Positions 30,495 to 42,244 of a DNA stretch of 64,000 nucleotides are shown piece by piece; the stretch's first letter is position 1, and each line of letters opens with the position of its first letter. The stretch is taken from contig JAWHQI010000305.1 of assembly GCA_033032865.1 (NCBI GenBank), forward strand, positions 1,116,001-1,180,000, in the 5' to 3' direction. This stretch comes from Dactylorhiza incarnata. Taxonomy: Eukaryota; Streptophyta; Magnoliopsida; Asparagales; Orchidaceae. A program made the translations under genes and the position numbers. The notes beneath the pieces are model-generated. The model did no database searches. It worked only from the letters and a program-made list of their open reading frames with translations, and was not told the origin of the DNA.

Positions 30495-30690
30495 GATTCC
30501 ACTTAATTACATATTAATAATAACCCACAATTATGGCATATCGTATTCTCGAGATGTTTCCGGGTATACCTTTGTGATTAATGTGGCAGTCCCCATCTAT
30601 CATAATGGTGGATCCAATCTCGTCTCTTGATTGGCTTGTATATGTATCAATACCTACCCTTGAGAATTTTCATGGTCCTCAAAATAGAAA
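30495..30690. repeat. dispersed repeat, second half
   Basis: Continuation of the repeat at 24139-24398. Matches 33195-33345 (CCCACAATTATG, ATTCTCGAGAT, TGATGACGGATCC-like). Confidence 0.55.
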
Positions 30691-32601
30691 AAAGAAGATG
30701 ATAACGCCAAATTTTTAGGAGTTCTGATCTTGAGTGAGGACACACATGTTTCTGTGCATTTCTGAGTAGATCCCCTTTAGCAGGGTCTTAGGCACATCTC
30801 CATAGTTATGTCGACCAGTTAAAATTTTGACTTTCCACCAAGGTATTGTGAGACGAAAGAAGCTGGCAATAAACGAACAAATATTGATTGCGATGTAGGG
30901 CCATTTCTGAATCTTTGCTAATGTTTGCGGCGAAAAGAAGCTGAGAAGCTAGCCACAATAGTCAATGTGGCGGCACGGTATGTAGATGTCGTGAAGTCAT
31001 GGGAAGAAGTTAATAGCAATTCACAGATAGAACAATTTATCAAGTAAATGTGTTGTAAGGGCTTGAACTTTTAATCAGATGATGTGGGTAAATTATTGGG
31101 TGGCGTGGATGAGCACAAAGTGTTGTTTGCAGTTCAAAAATTGTGGGTGAAACTGGGGGTGCCCTCTAGTGTTGTATGGAAATTTCGAAATAAAAAACTT
31201 TGTCAGTGCTTGGGAGGGGGAGGGGGAAATTTTTTATGTTGCCGAGGATTAAAAAAATGAAGCATTGGGACATAGATATGGTGTGATGCATAGGAAATGG
31301 AGAAAATCTAGTGCTGGGTATGGACATTGTTTTGGAAATAGAGTTCTCGGGACAAGCGTTATCGGAAAGAGTGAATAGAGCCTATGGTATTTTGGAAATT
31401 GTAATAGAGATCACAAGAATGGAGAAAGAGTTTGATGGAGATCGACGGTCAATATACGTATATTATTGCAGGAGGCGGTGATCCGCTATTCGTTTGGATG
31501 ATCCGAGTCCACTGATGCGTCCGGATGGTTGTTCCTAGTCTTTTCATGCATTTATTTTTATTTTTCGTGTTGTATTTGACACCCGATCGGTTCGGACATT
31601 CTAAGTCGTCCAATCTGGGTGGCCTATCAATTATGCTCTTTTTATACACACAGGCAATGGTTTTGATGGGGGTCGAGGTTTAGTTTCCAGTTTGAAACTG
31701 TCGGTCCCCCCCCCCTCCCCCGGTGCGCTGCCAAGTGATCCTTGGTGCAACTCCAAGGTCATCCTTCATCTGCCCTCGCTTCCGCCATCAGTGATTCCCG
31801 CTAACCCCGACACCTTCTCCGCCTCCTCCGCCGCAAATCGCCACCTTCCCATCCCGCCTCGCTGCAAACTGCCACCTCCCAGTCCTCCCCACTGCCAGCC
31901 GCACACTTCTGGGGTTTCTCCAGGTCCTTCCTGCCCTTCATCGTTCCTCCTACATCGCCAGATTTCACCCACGCTTGCATGTGTAAGTCGTAATTTCTGT
32001 TCTTATTTTCTATTATTGTGTGCTTGGACTATATCTTGTTGGGTGTGATGTCGTATGTTATGTTTCCGTGAAATCATCTGATTTATCGTTACATGCTTAA
32101 AATATTTGGGCATTAATTGCTTGTGAAATATTGTTTATTTTCCAATTCCATTATCTGTGAATGAATGTGCTCCTGACCTAGTTTTATTTTAATTAATTGC
32201 TTAATGCTAACTTAATCGGTTTGTCTATTGCACTTGCACCCACATTAGGATTGCAGTAAGTGCACTACATTTCACTTAGAATCGCATTTTAGGGCATCCA
32301 TCATTCACAACTTACCCTACATCAGAGTTGGCGGTGGTTGCATTAGGATTCTCCAGTGTCAAGTTGGACTGAAGGGGCTCATTCTTTGATGTTGGATTCT
32401 GGATCAGGGATGGAGGCTGGTCAACAAAAGGAATGGGTTGAGGTGTCACCGCTATTGGACACGACATAGTAGGATTGGTAAAGGAAGATGGGGTGGCGTC
32501 CCTAAGGGGTGTTGGCGTAGTGTGGTGAAGTCAGCTTGGATGGATGACTGGCTTGCTCTTGGAGGTGAGAGTGGTGGTGCATGTGTTGATCGAGGAAGCC
32601 G
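30691..32601. other. intron sequence of unknown origin
   Basis: No gene can be supported. At 31705-31980 there is a Pro/Ser-rich, C-rich stretch followed by GTAAGT at 31982. It looks like a captured 5' exon and intron start, but no matching exon was found. The rest is broken and unrecognised. Confidence 0.3.
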
Positions 32602-33470
32602 AATGGTGTAGTTCAGTTTGGTATGGTTCAGTTGAGGATAGCTGGAGTTGGGAAGGGGAGACATGGTTGTGGGGTTCTTGGAGGTGGTCGGAGTCATTGG
32701 TTGAAGAAGCGGAGTTAGGCCGCTGGATATCGAAAGTTGGGGCGATAACAACGATGGTGCTTTGGTGATGGAGGCGAGGTTGTCAAGCTCATTGAGCTAG
32801 TAAAGCCAGATATTAAAACTACCAATGGTAGCGGGGATTTGTTGGAAGACGTGAACCACATCGATTGATGAGTTGATACCCAATGACTGTAAAGATGACG
32901 AGCAGAGAGCAGCAGATAGGACAATTTGTTGCGTGGTGAAAAAGTCAAGGGATGAAGGCAATGATTGCACTAAAATAATGAAGAATGATACAAACTCGAA
33001 AGAATATTCTCCCGCCAAACCCTCAGAGGCTACTTCCCCCAAATCCCTCTCCAAAATGAGAGAAGCACAATGATCTCCAATATGCCTTACAAATACAAGA
33101 CGCGCCCTTAAATAAGCCTCATAGGCACACCTAACAATGACTCATAACTACTATTAATAAACACTCTAATAAGTAGGAATCATGATAATATTACCTATTA
33201 ATAATAACCCACAATTATGATATGACATATTCTCGAGATATCTCTGCATATTTCTTCATGACTAATGCGAGTCCCCATGTGCCATGATGACGGATCCGGT
33301 CTAGTCTCTTGTTGGCTAGTATGAGTATTTATGTCATGAAATGCAAATTCTAAATGAATTAATAATGTTTCATATAATACATACATTTTGTCTAACACTA
33401 ATTACCCATATTTAACTGTTTCTGTAGCTAAAAAGAGAGAAATAAACCAGTTATTTTATTGTTAATAAAG

Positions 33471-33798
33471 TGTTATAGTTCTGATCCCATTCTATATTTT
33501 TATTTAATATCGCATCTTTTATAGTTTGTTAGCGTATGTCCTTAGTCCAAGCGTAGGACTAATTTACTTTCATGCGCTTATGTAATCTTATTTAGAGGTC
33601 CCCTTTGAATCATGAGAAGGTATCAAAGAAGTTCATTTGATTTCCCTTGTCTTGTTAAGAAATCTTGCTAACTCTCTCTCCCGAGCACACTCCGCCTAGG
33701 CAGCCGAGATTCAAACTCCGCAGTATCCTCCTCATTCGTCATACCCGCCTCCGGCAGCTCCGACAACTCTACCAACATTCTACGGCGAGCCCGTAACA
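33471..33798 (+). repeat. LTR of non-coding LTR element, copy 1
   Basis: TGTTATAGTTC...CCCGTAACA, 328 bp, followed by a primer-binding site TGGTATCAAAG at 33802-33812. Matches 35705-36032 and 38981-39317. It contains GTTAGCGTATGTCC and TATTTTTATTTAATAT blocks. Confidence 0.85.
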
Positions 33799-34370
33799 AC
33801 TTGGTATCAAAGTCATCCATCCTCCAACGCCACAATCCTCCTCCCCACTTCGGCAAAGACCATTGTCAAAGCATTACCTCTATGTCAATGATGTCCTCTT
33901 CAGCAACGTCTACCTTGATGGCCCACTCCGCCTTCGATACCTCTTCTTCGTTCTGTACAAAGTGACGAAGTCGGCCTCAATTCCGACCTCAGTTATGACC
34001 TCACGCCAGGGCTGAACGACAATTACCCTCCTGGACGAAGACGCACATTTTGCACGACGCAACTCCTGGACGACACCTCTTCTTCATCCCGTATACAGCG
34101 ACGCAGAGCCTCGCTCAGTTCTGACCTTACGAACTAGAGCCCTCACCTTCATCGTCGGGGTCGTTCATCCTCCAGCACGCATCCTCTCCAGTCGATCCGG
34201 AATCGACAGAGATCGAACTGTGGAGTGCGTATGCTTTCCTCCTGTCCATTCACAGTTGACGCCCCTGCAGGCGTCCTGTCCAGTCGCAGTCGATACCTCC
34301 TACTTCGCCGTTCTCGAGCAGCACACCGCACACACCTTCCATCACGCTAACACCCTTCATAATTTATTTA

Positions 34371-34506
34371 GGCTCCGTTTGGGGGACTTATTTTCACCGG
34401 TCAAGCGGTCGGTCACGACCGCATGAACCGGACCCTAATTAGAGGGTCCGGTTCATGCGGTCGTGACCGCTTGACCGGTGAAAATAAGTCCCCCCCAAAC
34501 GGAGCC
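34371..34506. mobile_element. Tourist-like MITE, 136 bp (copy 1)
   Basis: An almost perfect inverted repeat, GGCTCCGTTTGGGG...CCCCAAACGGAGCC, around a TAATTA centre, flanked by TSD TTA (34368-34370 and 34507-34509). TTA/TAA target duplication and GGC-type ends identify a PIF/Harbinger (Tourist) MITE. It was present before the tandem duplication. Confidence 0.92.
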
Positions 34507-35704
34507 TTAATCAATTACTTTGAGATAAGTAATCAATTTAATAAATGATGAAAATGCAGCTGCCTATTTCAAGCCCAGTGACTTATTGATTGGTTAATTT
34601 ATTATTTGATCAAGTCTTCGCAATATAAAATAATTAATTATTTGATTAATTCAAAATCAAAAATGAGAGTTCAAGTCCCAACTGCGCAAGTTTTAGGACA
34701 TGATGCACACTTATATGGCAATTGAAGCAGTTGCTGCAACCCGACACCAAGAAGCGCAAGCACGACACTAGGTCGCCCTTGTCACACTCGCCAACTCATC
34801 AACTTTTATGAATCCGATCTCTACGCAGCTACCGAGCCCAATGGTGTAGTTCAGTTTGGTATGGTTCAGTTGAGGATAGCTGGAGTTGGGAAGGGGAGAC
34901 ATGGTTGTGGGGTTCTTGGAGGTGGTCGGTGTCATTGGTTGAAGAAGCGGAGTTAGGCCGCTGGATATCGAAAGTTGGGGCGATAACAACGATGGTGCTT
35001 TGGTGATGGAGGCGAGGTTGTCAAGCTCATTGAGCTAGTAAAGCCAGATATTAAAACTACCAATGGTAGCGGGGATTTGTTGGAAGACGTGAACCACATC
35101 GATTGATGAGTTGATACCCAATGACTGTAAAGATGACGAGCAGAGAGCAGCAGATTCACAATTTGTTGCGTGGTGAAAAAGTCAAGGGATGAAGGCAATG
35201 ATTGCACTAAAATAATGAAGAATGATACAAACTCGAAAGAATATTCTCCCGCCAAACCCTCAGAGGCTACTTCCCCCAAATCCCTCTCCAAAATGAGAGA
35301 AGCACAATGATCTCCAATATGCCTTACAAATACAAGACGCGCCCTTAAATAAGCCTCATAGGCACACCTAACAATGACTCATAACTACTATTAATAAACA
35401 CTCTAATAAGTAGGAATCATGATAATATTACCTATTAAGAATAACCCACAATTATGATATGACATATTCTCGAGATATCTCTGCATATTTCATGACTAAT
35501 GCGAGTCCCCATGTGCCATGATGACGGATCCGGTCTAGTCTCTTGTTGGCTAGTATGAGTATTTATATGTCATGAAATGCAAATTCTAAATGAATTAATA
35601 ATGTTTCATACAATACATACATTTTGTCTAACACTAATTACCCATATTTAACTGTTTCTGTAGCTTAAAAGAGAAATAAACCAGTTATTTTATTGTTAAT
35701 AAAG

Positions 35705-36032
35705 TGTTATAGTTCTGATCCCATTCTATATTTTTATTTAATATCGCATCTTTTATAGTTTGTTAGCGTATGTCCTTAGTCCAAGCGTAGGACTTATTTA
35801 CTTTCAAGCGCTTATGTAATCTTATTTAGAGGTCCCCTTTGAATCATGAGAAGGTATCAAAGAAGTTCATTTGATTTCCCTTGTCTTGTTAAGAAATCTT
35901 GCTAACTCTCTCTCCCGAGCACACTCCGCCTAGGCAGACGTGATTCAGACTCCGCAGTATCCTCCTCATTCGTCATACCCGCCTCCGGCAGCTCCGACAA
36001 CTCTACCAACATTCTACGGCGAGCCCGTAACA
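35705..36032 (+). repeat. LTR of non-coding LTR element, copy 2
   Basis: 328 bp. With the 3' LTR at 38981-39317 it bounds a non-coding element whose interior is about 1.9 kb once the 5S-derived insertion is removed. The primer site TGGTATCAAAG follows at 36036. Confidence 0.85.
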
Positions 36033-36604
36033 ACTTGGTATCAAAGTCATCCATCCTCCGACGCCACAATCCTCCTCCCCACTTCGGCAAAGACCACTGT
36101 CAAAGCATTACCTCTATGTCAATGATGTCCTCTTCAACAACGTCTACCTTGATGGCCCACTCCGCCTTCGATACCTCTTCTTCGTTCTGTACAAAGTGAC
36201 GAAGTTGGCCTCAATTCTGACCTCAGTTCTGACCTCACGCCAGGGCTGAACGACAATTACCCTCCTGGACGAAGACGCACATCTTGCACGACGCAACTCC
36301 TGGACGACACCTCTTCTTCATCCCGTATACAGCGACGCAGAGCCTCGCTCAGTTCTGACCTTACGAACTAGAGCCCTCACCTTCATCGTCGGGGTCTTTC
36401 ATCCTCCAGCAAGCATCCTCTCCATTCGATCCGGAATCGACAGAGATCGAACTGTGGAGTGCGTATGCTTTGCTCCTGTCCATTCACAGTTGACGCCCCT
36501 GCAGGCGTCCTGTCCAGTCGCAGTCGATACCTCCTACTTCGCCGTTCTCGAGCAGCACACCGCACACACCTTCCATCACGCTAACACCCTTCATAATTTA
36601 TTTA

Positions 36605-36744
36605 GGCTCCGTTTGGGGGACTTATTTTCACCGGTCAAGCGGTCGGTCACGACCGCATGAACCGGACCCTAATTAGAGGGTCCGGTTCATGCGGTCGTGA
36701 CCGCTTGACCGGTGAAAATAAGTCCCCCCCCCCCAAACGGAGCC
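36605..36744. mobile_element. Tourist-like MITE, 140 bp (copy 2)
   Basis: The same element as at 34371 inside the second duplication unit, with TSD TTA at 36602-36604 and 36745-36747. It differs chiefly by a C run of 11 instead of 7. Confidence 0.92.
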
Positions 36745-37087
36745 TTAATCAATTACTTTGAGATAAGTAATCAATTTAATAAATGACGAAAATGCAGCTG
36801 CCTATTTCAAGCCCAGTGACTTATTGATTGGTTAATTTATTATTTGATCAAGTCTTCGCAATATAAAATAATTAATTATTTGATTAATTCAAAACCAAAA
36901 ATGAGAGATTTCAAGTCCCAACTGCGCAAGTTTTAGGACATGATGCACACGTATATGGCAATTGAAGCAGCTGCTGCAACCCGACACCAAGAAGCGCAAG
37001 CACGACACTAGGTCGCCCTTGTCACACTCGCCAACTCATCAACTTTTATGAATCCGATCTCTGCGCAGCCACCGAGCCCAATGATTG

Positions 37088-38165
37088 TGTAACGCCCCGA
37101 CCTACTGCGGGTGCGCTACAGGTCTGCAGACCAGTGACCCCAACCCATGTCCACGGATCTGATTGGCCGCAGCCGCTAATTCCAAAATTGCGGGTTGTTG
37201 AGATTGGGTCTCTAACCGCAAACCTCCTTTGATGAGGGAAACTCCAGTTAAACGGGCAGCACGGGGACTTCCCAGGAGATCTACCTATCTTAATACTACT
37301 CTCGCCCGAGCACGCTTAACTACGGAGTTTTTCTACTTCTCATCATCAATTAATCAGATCCGTGGAGATGGGTTGGGGTCACTGGTCTGCAGACCTGTAG
37401 CGCACCCGCAGTAGGTCGGGGTCGTTACATAAAAAGTGCACTCTTATGTAACGCCCCGACTTACTGTGGGTGCGCTACAGGTTTGCAGACCAGTGACCCC
37501 AACCCATTTCCACGGATCTGATTGGCCGCAGCCGCTAATTCCAAATGGCGGGTTGTTGAGGTTGGGTCTCTAACCGCAGACCTCCTTTGATGAGGGAAAC
37601 TCCAGTTAAATGGGCAGCACGGGGACTTCCCAGGAGGTCACCCATCCCAATACTACTCTCGCCCGAGCACGCTCAATTGGTGATGAGAAGTAGAAAAACT
37701 CCATAGTTAAGCGTGCTCGGGCGAGAGTAGTATTGGGATGGGTGACCTCCTGGGAAGTCCCCGTGCTGCCCATTTAACTGGAGTTTCCCTCATCAAAGGA
37801 GGTCTGCGGTTAGAGACCCAACCTCAACAACCCGCCATTTGGAATTAGCGGCTGCGGCCAATCAGATCCATGGAGATGGGTTGGGGTCACTGGTTTGCAG
37901 CTCAATTGATGATGAGAAGTAGAAAAACTACATAGTTAAGTGTGCTCGGGCGAGAGTAGTATTGGGATGGGTGACCTCTTGGGAAGTCCATGTGCTGCCC
38001 GTTTAACTGGAGTTTCCCTCATCAAAGGAGATCTGCGGTTAGAGACCCAACCTCAACAACCCGCCATTTGGAATTAGCGGCTGCGGCCAATCAGATCCGT
38101 GGAGATGGGTTGGGGTCACTGGTCTGCAGACCTGTAGCGCATCCACAATAGGTCGGGGCGTTACA
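37088..38165. mobile_element. 5S-rRNA-derived foldback element (Cassandra-like sequence)
   Basis: Ends TGTAACGCC / GGCGTTACA with a 5-bp TSD GATTG (37083-37087 and 38166-38170). The arms carry the 3' two-thirds of plant 5S rRNA, including box A (AGTTAAGCGTGCTCGGGCG), the intermediate element GATGGGTGACC and box C (TGGGAAGTCC). Antisense copies are at about 37265-37325 and 37630-37675; sense copies are at about 37695-37770 and 37930-38000. In plants, 5S domains in mobile DNA are known from Cassandra TRIM LTRs. Here the copies are inverted, not direct LTRs, so the exact family is uncertain. Confidence 0.7.
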
Positions 38166-38223
38166 GATTGTATCGCCCCATGTCACTGCCGACTCCTGTG
38201 AGCCTCCTCCATACACAACTTTC

Positions 38224-38728
38224 GTCTTCCTCGTCGTGGATCTCATTGGCTTTGAGACATGTTCCATTCATTCTGCCAGCCACCTCTATCCAAAACTCTC
38301 CACTCCAACCATCGCCTCGGCCAGCTATGAACCCCGCTCCTCCCGTTCCACTGGTTTCTCCCCAGCCATCAATTCAGTTGACTTTGAACTCCGCTCCATT
38401 TGTGAGTGTTACCCTACTGGCTCCACGTCTAACTATTGTGATCCCCGTTCCACAGGATCATCAGTTCGCCCCGATCGTCTTCCCCGTCGTGGATCTCATT
38501 GGCTTTGAGCCATGTTTCATTCGTTCTGTCAGTCACCTCTATCCAACACCCTCCACTCCAACCATCGCCTAGGCCGACTCTGAACCCTGCTCCTCCCGTT
38601 CCACTGGTTTCTCCCCAGTTATCGATTCAGTTGACTTCGAACTCCGCTCCATTTGTGAGTATCACCCTACTAGCTCCACCACATTCGACTACCGTGATCT
38701 CGTTCCACAGGATCATCAGTTCGCCTTG
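38224..38728. repeat. 253-bp tandem repeat
   Basis: Copies 38224-38476 and 38477-38728 share GTGGATCTCATTGGCTTTGAG, TCTATCCAAAACTCTCC-like and CCACTGGTTTCTCCCCAG blocks. They lie in the interior of the non-coding LTR element. Confidence 0.85.
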
Positions 38729-38980
38729 ATCGTCCACAGCCGCCAGACAGTCATTATCATGTGGTTACCAAGCCACCCCACTATTTTGAGCCCCTCTGAC
38801 AGCAGTGTCATTTGTCGTGACATCTGTGAGCACGACATGAGTTCCCATCCCGATGACGCATTTGTTCCGACCTCACCCTACAAAGAATTGTTCTGGCGCG
38901 AAGTTAAGAAACTCAAGGATCACGCCGGCCGACCTAGAGCTCGAGCTTGAGAGCAAGCTCGATTTCAAGAAAAGATAGGA

Positions 38981-39317
38981 TGTTATGGTCCCGATCCCGT
39001 TCTATATTTTTATTTAATGTTGCTTCTTTTATAGTTCGTTAACGTATGTCCTTTTATATAAGTCCAAGTGTAGGACTTATTTACTTTTATATGCTCTTAT
39101 GTAATCTTATTCAAAGGACACCTTGGGTCATGAAAAAGTATCAAAGAAGTTCATTTTATCTCCCTTCTCTTGTTAAGAGATCTTGATAGCTCTCTCTCGC
39201 GAGCACACCCCACCTAGGCAAACCGTGGTTCCAGCACCTTAATATCCTCCTCCATCATCCTCGCATTCGACCGCTCCTCTGACAACTCTACCGACGTTCT
39301 ACGGCGAGCCTGCAACA
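38981..39317 (+). repeat. 3' LTR of non-coding LTR element
   Basis: TGTTATGGTCCC...CCTGCAACA, 337 bp, more diverged from the two 5' LTRs than they are from each other. That fits their origin by a later tandem duplication. Confidence 0.85.
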
Positions 39318-40535
39318 TACACCCAAAATGTTTTATGAGAGCCAAACTGCAAAACACGAATATACACTAAGCTTAACCTTAAAAGTTAACTGTCTGCACA
39401 TACAATTTTAAATATTGATTAATATTATTATCAGCAACATCTTTAGCCTTATTCTAAATATCGAGACTAACATTGTTTATGAATTGATTTCCAGAAAGCA
39501 CCAATATTGATAATAAAGGAACAAATACATTGTTCAAAAGAACAATCAAAAAACATATACCATGATAAAAGATAGAGTACTGTCCTAAAATGATAATCTT
39601 GTGTGAACATTACCTCTCAAAATGGAACATATTTATCAATTATCAGTAACCCACTACGACTACTGCTAACATGTATCAAAAAATACGTACAAATAGATAC
39701 ACTAAGTTTTATATTAAATAAAAAAGCTTTAAAAACTAAATAATAGTGACTGATGATAAGTTTTTTAAGTTTAATACATTTGTGCTAAAAATAAAAATCA
39801 CTAACTAATAAATACTTTGAATGTTTTAAATTTTTTCATATGAACGAAGAAAGATATATTGTGAAATGATCTACAAAATTGATTGTAAGAATGATATCTG
39901 TAAAAGAGAGAAATAATAAGTTAATCAATTTAAGCACATATAACAATGCATAAATGTGATTTAAGTATATATACTGGCAACATAATCTACAATAAAACAA
40001 TAGCCTTCATGACCTTTCACCATGCTATTTCACGCACTATGGAGGCTATCGACCTTGTTGATACCACAACATGTAGCCCATGCTATCTTTCACGATTTTG
40101 ATCCACAATATCAACATCGTCATCAAGCCCTGCATCGCTTTTGACTCCCACACATGACACTCATGGAAGTCTACCCTTAACCTGGCAAGGTCTTCAATTG
40201 CTCATTTTGGACTTGTCCCTATCGAAGATGTTTGTACAACGTAAAGCCTTCGACACCGTACCCTATGATCTCTCTCTTAACTTTTTCTTCTCCCTAAGCC
40301 GCGTCATTAAGGTTTCCTTATTTTGGGCCCCACAAAATATTTCCTAAACCACCTTTCATATTTATATGTTGCCTGATGCACTCAATTTTGCAGCTCCCAA
40401 AATATTGTCCCTGTTTCCCGAGATCACTTTTTTCATGCATTCACTCTTTGCGGGGCCCGCACAACCAGCCTAAAATTCCCTTCTCAATTATTCTCTCCAC
40501 CCAATAACCCCCCACAATGACCCAACTGCGCACCC
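39318..40535. other. AT-rich intron sequence, nothing recognised
   Basis: No reading frame, repeat end or RNA gene could be supported here. Confidence 0.4.
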
Positions 40536-40540
40536 AATTT

Positions 40541-42239
40541 CAAGTAGAAATATGAAAGGGAAATATAATGGTGCAATTATATTCATCCACATAGGGGGAA
40601 TTTATAGCATTGCAATAGACTCACAATTTCTAACACAAGATGTGGGACTAAACTCACTCATATATAAATATACTAATACTACTAAACTCAACTCCCCCCT
40701 CAAGCTGAAGGGGGAACCTTCAGCTTGGATATCATAAAAGAAATGGCAAAAAAGTGGTAGGCAAAGCAGACAAGATAGATAAAGAAGAAACCACACATGA
40801 ATCTACGAGACCACGGGGATAACACCACACACACGAATCTACGAAACCGCGGGGAAAACACCACACTCATGATTCTACGAGACCGCGGGGATAACACCAC
40901 ACTCACGAATCTCCGAGACCGAGGGGATAACACCACACTCATGAATCTACGAGACTGCGGAGATAACACCACACTCACGAATCTACGAGACCGCGGGGAT
41001 AAGAGAGAAAAGGAAAAAGGCAACCACCAAAGACCATACCCCTACCAATCATCAAGGAAAAACTTGGGGAGACATATATGACATAAGCCTAGAGGCTGTG
41101 TGGAACGAAAGCGAAAAGTCGGGTAAGATCATCCGAGTCGCCTTCGTCCCAAGCACTCCCCCTCATGTGGTACACACGTGCATATAGGCATAACAACACA
41201 ATAAAACTAAGACACAAATAAAAAAACACTAAAAGCAAAGCAACCACTCCATCACCGTTATCAACAAGAGAAGCGAGCAATGGGATCCATGGCGACCGAC
41301 AAGATCATCAGAGGCAACAGCAAGAGAAGCACGGTCAGATCAGCGGAGGAGAAACAACGTCGGCAGAGGAGAAGAAATGGCTGCCAGAAAGGAAAATCTC
41401 CTTCTTTGTCGATGAGAAATGACGGGCTCGACGGGATGAGAAGCCGAGGAATAGGCGCAACATAGAAGCACGACGAGATCTAGAGCAGCAGGAACAACAA
41501 GACCAGCGGGGGAGGGGAAGATATGCTCCCTCTTGCAGCAGCCAGACGAGAAGGAGCTCGACGGGATCTGGAAAATAGGAGCAACCAGCGTCGAGAGCAA
41601 CAATCATCGATGTCGATAGGAGCAAGAGCCCGAGCGTCGATGTCGACAGGATCGAGAGCCGCATCTCGTCAATGAGAACGAGGGAGAGGGAGGTCGCTCC
41701 CCTTGTAGACTAGATCGAGCGCGGGCTGGAGGAGATGGTTCGACGGGAGAAGCATCCATTGGCAATAGCAGCGGACGACGTGATCGTGGCCGATGGGGCA
41801 GAGATCGACTGTCGATGTCGACGGATGTGCTGCAGGGATCAACGACGAGGGACGATGGGACCGATCGACCGTGAGAAGGTGAGAAAGGACCGCTCCCGTC
41901 GTTGGAATCAAGGGTTGATTCCGTCGACGGGAGCGGGCGCAAGGCTACCCAGCCGGGTCCCTAGCAGCACAGTCGGTCGAGGATCACAACGAGAGGCGGA
42001 AACTAGAGGGCGGAAGCCACCGAGAACTTAGGTCGCCAAACAATTAGTGCGGACCAAAATTCAGGAAGGAGTCAATTCTTGCTCTGATACCAAGTAGAAA
42101 TATGAAAGGGAAATATAATGGTGCAATTATATTCATCCACATAGGGGGAATTTATAGCATTACAATAGACTCACAATTTCTAACACAAGATGTGGAACTA
42201 AACCCACTCATATATAAATATACTGATACTACTAAACTC
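40541..42239 (-). mobile_element. small non-autonomous copia-type LTR element, 1.7 kb
   Basis: Two ~149-bp LTRs, 40541-40689 and 42091-42239, differ at only a few positions. TSD AATTT is likely (40536-40540 and 42240-42244). On the minus strand the initiator-tRNA-Met primer site (complement of GCTCTGATACCA, 42081-42092) touches the 5' LTR, and a purine tract (complement of CTCCCCCCTCAAGC) touches the 3' LTR. No gag or pol motif is found. The LTR ends are not TG/CA, so the exact end bases could be off by one or two. Confidence 0.8.
40797..41001. repeat. 36-bp minisatellite, ~5.7 units
   Basis: Units read CTACGAGACCGCGGGGATAA then CACCACACTCACGAAT with a few changes. The 36-bp length keeps frame, giving repeats of 12 residues on either strand (LRDRGDNTTLTN or SPRSRRFVSVVL). 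Whether either is translated is unknown. Confidence 0.88.
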
Positions 42240-42244
42240 AATTT

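Larger units (their letters stand above)
32602..34839. repeat. 2.24-kb tandem duplication, copy 1
   Basis: Copy 1 of a head-to-tail duplication. Copy 2 is 34840-37079, about 98% alike. The unit starts at AATGGTGTAG and joins at AATG microhomology. It includes the dispersed repeat (32929-33470), a complete LTR (33471-33798), its primer site, part of the non-coding interior and a Tourist MITE. Confidence 0.9.
34840..37079. repeat. 2.24-kb tandem duplication, copy 2
   Basis: Second copy of the 32602-34839 unit. Differences are scattered substitutions, small indels (for example ATAGGA versus TTCA near 35156) and four extra C bases in the MITE. The original interior continues rightward from here, after the 5S-derived insertion. 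Confidence 0.9.
35705..39317 (+). mobile_element. non-autonomous (TRIM/LARD-like) LTR element
   Basis: 5' LTR 35705-36032, initiator-tRNA-Met-type primer site, interior without any recognisable retroelement protein, purine-rich tract (AAGAAAAGATAGGA, 38967-38980) and 3' LTR 38981-39317. The interior holds the Tourist MITE, the 5S-derived element and a 253-bp tandem repeat at 38224-38728. No target duplication was found, perhaps because of the tandem duplication at its 5' side. Confidence 0.75.

Noticed and set aside
37695..38000. Functional 5S rRNA gene
   Set aside because: Only the 3' part of 5S is present, the first ~45 nt are replaced, and copies are inverted within an element having TSDs. 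Kept as a 5S-derived mobile element.
40700..41081. Two overlapping repeat-protein genes on opposite strands
   Set aside because: Both frames are open because the 36-bp unit has no stop in them. There is no start context or family support, so it is recorded as a minisatellite.
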